Source of the DNA: Neoscytalidium dimidiatum
Lineage: Eukaryota > Ascomycota > Dothideomycetes > Botryosphaeriales > Botryosphaeriaceae
Length of the DNA: 64,000 nt
NCBI GenBank assembly: GCA_037367355.1
Contig: CM074705.1
Location: 310,001-374,000, forward strand
Reading direction: 5' to 3'
Shown here: piece after piece, positions 56,839-64,000 of the stretch
Layout of the letters: each line of letters begins with the position of its first letter
How positions within the stretch are numbered: the stretch's first letter is position 1
Program-made: the position numbers and the translations under genes
Notes under the pieces: model-generated
Database searches by the model: none
Seen by the model: only the letters and a program-made list of their open reading frames with translations
What the model was told of the DNA's origin: nothing

Positions 56839-57740
56839 GATGGCGGCGGCTTCGACACGCGCGCGAAGCGGTGGAGAGTTTTATGCGGCTCGGGCTGAGT
56901 CTTGTGACGAAAGGGCTGATCGGGATGACGGGGTATTTCGTGCGTGAGCGTGTGTGCGGCGTCGAGCTGGTTCAGAACGCGCCTCGCATCCAGGGAGGAA
57001 GAGAAAGAAGCGGCCGGGCAGCCCGGAGCGAAGGGAGAATGGCGTCAGGGATGCTGTGATCGGACTATCGAGAGCTTGTCCGCTCGAGACACGGGACCCT
57101 CCGCGAGCGATGGGAGTTTCCCCTTCAGGGAAGAGACACTGGGTTTTAGAGGCGTGGCAACAGGTGATCGGGGATCTTCCAGCATCTGGACGCGGTAAGG
57201 AGGGGACGCACGGGGGCGTCAAGGAGGCTGGAGAGAAAGAAGCGGGCTCGTGAAGTGGTGACAAAGGCTGCATTGCTTGGCTGTGTGATATGCGGCGGGC
57301 CGCTTGCGGGAGGTTGCGTTTTTGTCTGTTTTTTTTTTTTTTTCTCTATTCGACTGGATGGCGGCAGAGAAAGAGTGGTGGTGGACGTATGCCTGTCCCG
57401 CTTCTACGAACTGCGCTCGAGCGTGCTGCTGCTCGCGGAAGATAATGAATGAGAAGTGTTGTCCACCCGATCCAGCTGCTGTTGACGTTCGTGGCAAACA
57501 GGCTTGGCAGGAATGGATTGCTTGGCCTTGAGGAGAGAGCCGAGAGAACTTACAGGAGGCTTCATGGGGGATCCGAAATTGAAGACTGTGAAGAAAGAAT
57601 ACGTGAACTTTCGAGTTTCTGAGGGAAAAAAAGGGATATCTCTGGAACTACAAGATGCTATATAGGTATATGGCATATATCACGCCAGCATGAAAAAAAA
57701 AAAATAAAAAACCAACAAAACGCCATTCCTGCGATTACGA
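56839..57740. other. Spacer
   Basis: It includes a T-rich tract (57330-57344) and a GA-rich stretch, with 3' A-rich sequence (57690-57720) beyond the aspartic-protease-like stop. No supported gene. Confidence 0.5.
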
Positions 57741-59605
57741 TCATCTCTTTTCAGCTTCTCTCTGCTGCTCCACCTCCCTCATCGCTGCTATTCTTGACTC
57801 CTGCGGCGCCTCCAATTCCGCACGTGGCGACTGCGCGCCTGACCGCGGTGAATTCGGCGCCAGCGTGTTCCCATTATCCGGCGTCTCCAGCTCCGGCAGC
57901 GTGACGTCCTCGTTTGCTGGCATTTCGTAAACTGGCGTAACCTGTGCTTCCATCTCCGCATACTTGCGTGCCTCGGCACCGTAGAGCTCCGCCTTGACCG
58001 TCTCCGACCCCTGCATCTCGTGCCTCGAGTTGTCGGCCTCCAGCTCCGTCTTGTTTCCAACACTCGCGTCGCCAGGTCGGCCGTCTCTCCCTGCGTCCAT
58101 CTCGGCCTGCGCCTTCTGCGCTGCTTCGGCTTCTGCGGCGTCTGCGGCCTCCGCGGCAGCTGCCTTTTCTTGACGCTGCTTCTTGCGGCGGTATGCGAGC
58201 CAGAAGATCAGCGCCAAGGCAGCAACAACGGCCGCAGCACCAACGGCTATACCAGCGATTGCACCAGAACTAAGGCCACTGCTCTGTTGCGTAACGGTCA
58301 CGTCCTGGATAGGAACGATATTCTGGGAACTTGACGACTCGGGGAATAACGCCTGGTGGACCGAGAAATTCTGATGGTCGTAATTGGCAATGACGTAGGC
58401 GTTTTGCAGGAACGCGCGACCAAGAGTGTACTGCGTATCATTGACAGCACGTTTCAGCGGGAAATAACGAGTTGCGTTCGGGTAAACCGGCCATGAGGCA
58501 TTCAGAGCCAGACTCTCGTAAGGCAATAGGATGTCAACCGTCTCATTTGCGGTGGTAGTCGCTCCGATGCGCATTGTTATGGCAGCATTCTGCTCCACAA
58601 GGGTTTGGTGCTGCGTATCGTTGATGAGATATATGGAATACTCATCGTCCCACTGGATTCCAAAGGCCTCCTCAAAAGCGGTACAGGCATCTTCCGGAAA
58701 CCACATGGACGCGACAAGAGAGTCAATGAACCAGAAATTTGGCGTAGGCAGAAGCGGGGTCGAGCTGATGTTAGTGGTGACCGACTGGACGGCGCAGAGC
58801 AGATCCCTAGAGATATCGGGGCCAAAGGGAATGGAGACGTTGTTGTCCACATAGCGGCTGGTATCCTTTCCTCCCAAGGTCAAGCTGCCGAAGACTTTGG
58901 GGACGTGATTGTATGAACCGGCAGTGTAAGACCACGATGTGCTTGGAATCATGGACTGGTTGACCAAGGTCTGCAAGACGGAAGCGTGGGGATTGTTCAG
59001 GTCGGTGAAGTTGACGGGCCGCGGACTCAAGGGGAACACGCCTTCGTAGATGGACTTGTCGGCGATTCCTCCCACGACCTGGCCATCCAATGAGGGCAAA
59101 CCGAAAGTCTGCCAGCCCAAGCCCACGGTGTCAAAGCCATAGTGGCCCCTGGCGTCTGAACCTACGCCGAGCTGGTGCTCGACGAAGAGAGTCGAAAGCT
59201 CGTAGATTCCCTGCTCGACCCAAGTGGAGGACTGGTTCGTGAGGAAGACCTTCCCGCGGGAGTCCTGGCAGACGGTTGTTGCCCTATCGTCGTTCCAGCA
59301 TCCCTCAGGCAGGATGGGCCATACGGCGGATTGGCCGGTAGCGGGCAGGAGGCGCAAGCTCTGTGCAGGGGTGCCGATGGTAAAGCCAAAGGTCGACCAA
59401 GGGCCGTCGTTGCCGTCCCTGGTGGATTGAGGTGGTTAAGAGGCGGATCTACGGGATACGAGGTGGTTGAAACAGAAACATACCAGAACTGGGTGGGCTG
59501 GAGCGCTAATGGCGCGGGCGCGCTCGTGGCATCTGCTGCGTGACCCAGAGAAGCAAACGCCAACAGAGCAGCGGAGAGCAGCAGGCGCTGGAGGAGCGTG
59601 CTCAT
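57741..59605 (-). CDS. Membrane-anchored aspartic-protease-fold protein, probably inactive
   Basis: Two exons with intron 59483-59419 (65 nt); 599 residues. A signal peptide (MSTLLQRLLLSAALLAFASL) leads into a pepsin-like A1 fold: STFGFTIGTPAQSLRLLPATG, GLGWQTFGLP, GGIADKS, and the late TLGRAFLQNAYVIANYDHQN. The usual first DTG/DSG is PATG and the second appears as DSLVAS, so both catalytic motifs look lost. A transmembrane helix (IAGIAVGAAAVVAALALIFW, ~425-455) with a basic stop-transfer (RRKKQRQEK) and a charged ~145-residue cytoplasmic tail follow. Seven or more N-glycosylation sequons are visible. It could be a cell-surface binding or sensing protein derived from a yapsin-like protease (inference). 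Confidence 0.82.
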
Positions 59606-60859
59606 GATGCAGTGAGGAGGTCGAAGGCGTTCGCGCACGGTAGCGAACGGGAGGGTGGAAGATCACCAAACACGAGGTCTGCCGGCAGAAACGAGCGTTG
59701 GTGACATGGGTGCGCACCGAGAGAGAGAGGGGGGAGGTCGAGCCAGGCGGCGAGGTGGCTCTGCTCGCGTACTTGACGTGCAGATCAGCCATCATGGGCG
59801 GGAGGCTCGACGCTGACATTGTTAGCGCTGGCGGAGTGGTGCAACCGCTTTGGCGTTGCATCTACTGGGGCTGCCTGGGCGAGTGGGCGAGCGGGCGAGC
59901 GGGCGCCAAACGCCGCGGCCAGGCGGGCGCTGATTGGGTTGGCGGGCGGGCCGAGAGGGGCGCGGCAGGACTGCCTATTTTGGGGCGCTGTGGCCTCTCA
60001 CCTGCCCTGCCTGCAGGAAAAAGGCACCAGATTCCTACGCTCCAGCCCATTGGCTCTCCGTCTCACCACAGCATCTGACAGCCACTGCTCTCGCTGCCGG
60101 GCGACACCGAGCGCTGTCCTCATCCTCCCTTGCCTGCCTGGCGTCCCAAATCCCATCGTTAAGAGAACCGCGACCCTTGCGCCGCCCCGAGCGCGTGCCA
60201 TCAGCCTCGCCCATCGCCATGGTGCAATGGCGTTCCGAGAGAGATCCTCCCGCTCCCAGAAAACGGCCCCCATTGTTCTCCACAGCCTCATCCATGACTG
60301 AAATCCTTGGCCACGGCGTCTCGACGAAACAGCGTTGTTCAGCATTTGCCCGAAGGATTCATTCCCATGAGACGCTCCAGCCGTGCCCGTGGCCAGGCAG
60401 ACACCGCCCAGCCAGATGACCCTTAGTTTTTTTTTTTTTTTCCCTCCCTTTTAGCCCCCATCTGTGCCTTGAGCCCTGAGTCGGCAAAATCCCCAGCGCA
60501 TCGGCTGTCAACTGGCTATTGACGAGGCTGCTGCACAGCGCGCAGTAATGAATGCCACTTCAACCGCTCAACGTGCATTAATGACGGTGCAAATACTGCT
60601 GCCACCGGACGGCCGACCCGTCTGGGTCTGGGCTGTGTCGCCATGTGGCTGCTGACGCCCAGGAACAACGCTGAAGCTAACCACAACCGTCCCAAGCCCT
60701 CGTGTTCTTCAGCCCGTGAGCCGTGAGCTGTGAGCCCGCCCAGTTCTCTCTTTCTCTCCTGTTTTCCGCCATCTCTCGCTTTTCTGGCCGCAAAGCTCGC
60801 GCGTCTCTCGTTTCCTCCTTCTTGGCCGCGTTCTAACCTTTGCGCGTCGATCATTCAAT
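59606..60859. other. 1.25-kb divergent promoter region
   Basis: This lies between two secretory-pathway genes. It has a T-rich tract at 60427-60441 and pyrimidine-rich sequence before 60860. No supported gene. Confidence 0.5.
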
Positions 60860-62758
60860 ATGCGCGCGGCTACGGGAGCATTGACCGCTCTTGCTGCATG
60901 TGCTGTTGTCCACGCATTTCCCCAGTATAGTGAGGCCGAGCCTCCCTGCATTCTGGCCGCCCCCATACACTGACTCTCCGACACAGCTGCTCCACCAAAT
61001 AACATTTCCGTCATCACAATCACGCCTGGGGGCGAGGACAACACTACACGTATCCCTGCCACTGCACATGTAGAAACTTCCGTGCCAGTAGATGCACCGA
61101 CACCAATCACTACCGATGACGATGCTACTTCTTCTGCCCACACCGAAATTCCAACCACCATCAAGGCACCCACGCCACCCACAACTGACGACGATGTTAC
61201 CTCCACAGCTCACACCGAGATCTCGACTACTGTCACAATCCCAGTTCCATCGGCACATACTGAGAAACCAGCCACCTTGACCCCTCCTGTAGTCTCATCC
61301 TTTCCCACTGAGGTCGGGACAGTTGTAGATCCGCCAACGACCACCCTTCCAGTTGCTCCTTCCGCCCATACCGAGGAGCCTGGCACAGTAAAGCCACCGG
61401 ACGGTACCTCAACTGCACATGTCGAGCAGTCGACAGACCCAGTGCCTCCAGATTGGGAAACATCTGCCCCGGGCTTTGCCCACACGGAACACCCCGGGGA
61501 ACCTGAACAACCTGCTCCCTCTGAGACTCAGGCTTTCACAGCGCACACAGAGTTACCTCAGTCAGTGGACGAGCCTAAACCACCAAAGGTCACTGATGCG
61601 CCACCGACAGAGATTGGAACCGTCGTACAACCTGCCCCCGGCACCACTGCCAATGGAGGTGGCGTTGGTGGGGTCATTGGCTCTCTTGTCGAGAGCTATA
61701 TCTCCGGTGGCGGCGCACTGCCGACGAACGCCCCTCCTCGACCTCAACAAGGAGCTGAAAACATCCCCCCGGCCGGCACCCAAGCACCTCCTGTTACAAA
61801 CATCCCAGTAGGATCCACCTCTGTTGCTGTTGTGCCAACCTCCATCCCCACCGTGATCGCTGGTACAAGCACCAATATCCCTGCTGTCGTGGTGGGATCG
61901 AACACTATAACGGCCGGCCAAACCATCGTGGTGGACAACACCCCCATCTCCGTCCCTACCGCCAACCCTCCCGCCCCGCAGAACGGTCCAGGAAACAACC
62001 AGATCCAACCCCAACCTCAAGCCCCCGCAGTCATCATCGGCGACAGCAGTACCATCCTCCTCCCCACGGCCGCTCCGGCACCTTCACCAGCCCCTCCCAC
62101 CCTCACGCTCAACGGCCAAACCATCCAACCATCCGGCACCGCCTACATCATCTCCGGCCAAACCCTCCTGCCCGGCGGCCCCGCCATCACCATCGCGGGC
62201 TCTGACGGCCGCCCCACCACCCTCGCGCTCACCACCGACCCCGCCACCGGCGCCACCGTCCTCCTCTCCGACGGTGCACCCGCGCAGACCCTTCCCGCCG
62301 CCGCAGCAGCCGCGACCACGCCTGCCCCCAACCTCGTCATCTACGGCACCACCGTCACGCCGCTCGTCGCGCACGGCGAGACCGCGTACGTCTACGACGG
62401 CCAGACGCTGAGCCTCGGCGGCGCCGCGGTCACGGTCGGCGGCTCGACGATGCTGCGGCTGACGACGAACGCGGCCGGCCAGACGGTCGTGGTGCAGGAC
62501 GCTGTAGGCAGCGCGAGCGCGTCGGCGACGAGGACGTCCGGGTTGGGCGGGCTGATCAATTCCGGGTTGGGCGGGAGCGGGAGCGGGAGCGGGTCGACTA
62601 CCGCGACGCAGACGGTTAGGGAGGCGAGTGCGAGTGCGAGTGCGAGTGCGTCGGCGTCGGCGTCGTCGACGGGCGCTGCGGCGGTGGCGTGGGCGAGGGG
62701 ACGAGCGGGTGGGGGCTTGGTTGGTGCCGTTGTGGGCGTCTTGGTTGCGTTGGTTTGA
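60860..62758 (+). CDS. GPI-anchored Thr/Pro-rich cell-wall protein with AHTE repeats
   Basis: Two exons with intron 60930-60986 (57 nt); 613 residues. Signal peptide MRAATGALTALAACAVVHA. The Thr/Pro/Ser-rich first third has at least seven degenerate repeats built on (S/T)AHTE followed by a Pro/Thr spacer (SSAHTEIPTT, STAHTEISTT, PSAHTEKPAT, PSAHTEEPGT, FTAHTELPQS). A middle/C-terminal part repeats a beta-like unit (VIAGTSTNIPAVVVGSNTI, GQTIVVDNTPI; TLNGQTIQPSGTAYIISGQ; AYVYDGQTLSLGGAAVTVGG). A Ser/Ala linker and hydrophobic end (GGGLVGAVVGVLVALV) suggest a GPI-attachment signal. It is probably a heavily O-glycosylated wall or surface protein. Repeat number may vary between strains. Confidence 0.85.
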
Positions 62759-63503
62759 TGGTGTTTTGCAGAGTGGAGTGGGTGCGGGTTTTACGGTATG
62801 CTTGTTTTTCTCTTTCTTGTTTCTTTTTAATGTCTAACGATTGCTATGAGGCACGGATGCCTTTATTTTTCTTCAATCTGTCCTTGATGATTTGTTGCTT
62901 GGATTTTCCCTTCTTTACTTAGGTAATACCGGGTTCATGTCTTAGGCGAGGCATTGCGACGGATTGGAGCTGGTCGGCGGCTGCGGCGTTCATTGAGCTT
63001 CAAGCTTGAGATTCCATCCGAAAATTTTGCATTAGTGGTCAAGAGATGGTGTCTTTGAAATCAACGGTAGGGGATTTCCGGCGCAATCTACTATGTACAG
63101 TACAACCAGAGAGCACAAGTATCGCCTGGCAGCGTCGGTTCGGGCCGAGGAAGCTCCTGATCCGAGACGGCACAACAATCCCTCCGAGCTCAGGAAGGTT
63201 CCGCAATATTCTGAACGCACCAAGGGGTTCTAGCTTGGCCATATTAGCTGTTGTATTTTACCTTATCGGGAAAATTGAGTGTACCGGGCCGGATGTGTCT
63301 CTCGTGGTTTCCGGCCGGGTTGAGATCTGCTTACAAACGTCAGGAGACTGCCTCGGTTGTCTCCCGTACGTACATGTTTCACGCCTGAAACTACTGGACG
63401 CTTGTCAAGTATACAAAAACATACGTTGTCCCATACTACAAGTTGAAAAATTGCAAAATCACAAATCTATCTGCAAATTTGGCTCAATATTCCTTCGCAA
63501 ACC
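62759..63503. other. Spacer
   Basis: No supported gene. The open frame at 63046-63531 crosses the next start in another frame and has no domain signal. Confidence 0.5.
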
Positions 63504-64000
63504 ATGGATCTCAAAATCGCGAAACCGCTGACCTTGAAGTGCGGACTGGAGCTGCCCAACCGCCTTTCCAAGGTTTGTTATTTCCCACGCTCTCAACGCC
63601 TTCCTCGGCCCGTACTCATCAATATTCACAGGCAGCTATGGCGGAAGGAATGGCAGACAAGCAAAACCTGCCCCCTACAACGATGGACGACGTATACGGA
63701 GCATGGGCCAACGGCGGTTGGGGCATGGTAATCACGGGTTCGTACAGCACGACGCATTCTTCACCTGCCAATCTGACCGTTGAGCAGGCAACGTCCAAGT
63801 CGACGGCACGTATCTCGGCCAGCCCGTCGACGTTGCCGTCGACCCGTCCGACGAGGCCAAGATCCTGTCGAGCTGGAAGAGATGGGCGAAAGCCTGCACT
63901 GCCGGAAACACGCCGGCCATCATGCAGATCAGCCATCCCGGCCGCCAGTCGCCGCTCGGAGCGGGCAAGAAGTCCTTGCTCGCGAAGAACCTCGCCCCGA
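63504..64000 (+). CDS. NADH:flavin oxidoreductase / Old Yellow Enzyme family, N-terminal part
   Basis: Exons 63504-63572, 63632-63737 and 63788 to the window end; introns 63573-63631 and 63738-63787. The spliced start reads KIAKPLTLKCGLELPNRLSK, then AAMAEGMADKQNLPP and YGAWANGGWGMVITGNVQVD, then AIMQISHPGRQSPLGAGKKS. These are the beta-strand 1, FMN-contacting and QxxHxGR motifs of OYE-type TIM-barrel flavoproteins. FMN-dependent ene-reduction of unsaturated carbonyls or related chemistry is expected. About two thirds of the protein is outside the window. Confidence 0.9.

Noticed and set aside
55591..56898. 435-residue frame on the plus strand over the low-complexity protein
   Set aside because: Arg-rich translation of a low-complexity region. 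The minus-strand model has coherent splicing and charged motifs.

Overview
The window is nuclear DNA of a filamentous ascomycete (Pezizomycotina; the gene set fits a Dothideomycete or related class, but I cannot place it further). The reasons are many short GT...AG introns of 47-70 nt with CTAAC/CTAAT-like branch sites, monocistronic genes on both strands with 0.3-2.8 kb spacers, and fungus-specific families: Zn2Cys6 factor, RTA1-like, rhodopsin-like membrane protein, DUF1748-like and DUF7704-like proteins, MDS3/PMD1-type kelch-BTB, and an NRPS-like carboxylate reductase. I placed introns by hand. Apart from genes cut by the window edge, every spliced model given exact splice sites is a multiple of three in length.

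Layout. 1-2.3 kb: the N-terminus of a Zn2Cys6 regulator (leaving the left edge) divergent from a 2-oxoglutarate/Fe(II) dioxygenase. 2.3-5.1 kb: no gene. 5.1-12 kb: rhodopsin-like 7-TM protein and three or four lineage-restricted low-complexity proteins. 12.8-29.6 kb is a housekeeping block: kelch-BTB regulator, 1-Cys peroxiredoxin, MFS transporter, FAT1-type acyl-CoA synthetase, pyruvate kinase (7 introns) and a DUF1748-like small protein. 30.7-35.3 kb: NRPS-like A-T-R reductase beside a GFA-domain protein, both on the minus strand. 35.9-38.3 kb: large fungal membrane protein. 38.3-42.6 kb: AT-richer, gene-poor stretch holding one small cysteine-rich secreted protein. 42.6-51 kb: succinate dehydrogenase cytochrome b subunit, a small basic protein, an RTA1-like protein, a glycosylated membrane protein and a DUF7704-like protein. 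51.5-54.4 kb: Gfo/Idh/MocA oxidoreductase and an intronless, bacterial-looking ACC deaminase. 55-62.8 kb: a disordered nuclear-type protein, a membrane-anchored aspartic-protease-fold protein lacking the catalytic motifs, and a GPI-type cell-wall protein with AHTE repeats. 63.5-64 kb: start of an Old Yellow Enzyme-type reductase cut by the right edge.

The most unusual signal is not a gene. Three related hairpins of 83-87 bp (8366-8452, 25604-25684, 51254-51336) share a core (GGAGTTGAAGCA and its complement). In the two best copies they also share the sequence running into the loop. Each lies 45-300 bp downstream of a plus-strand stop codon, in the same orientation. I know no named family for them; they could be a structured 3'-UTR RNA, a milRNA-like precursor or a tiny inverted-repeat mobile element. 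No CRISPR, rRNA or intact transposon was seen, and no tRNA was recognised by eye.
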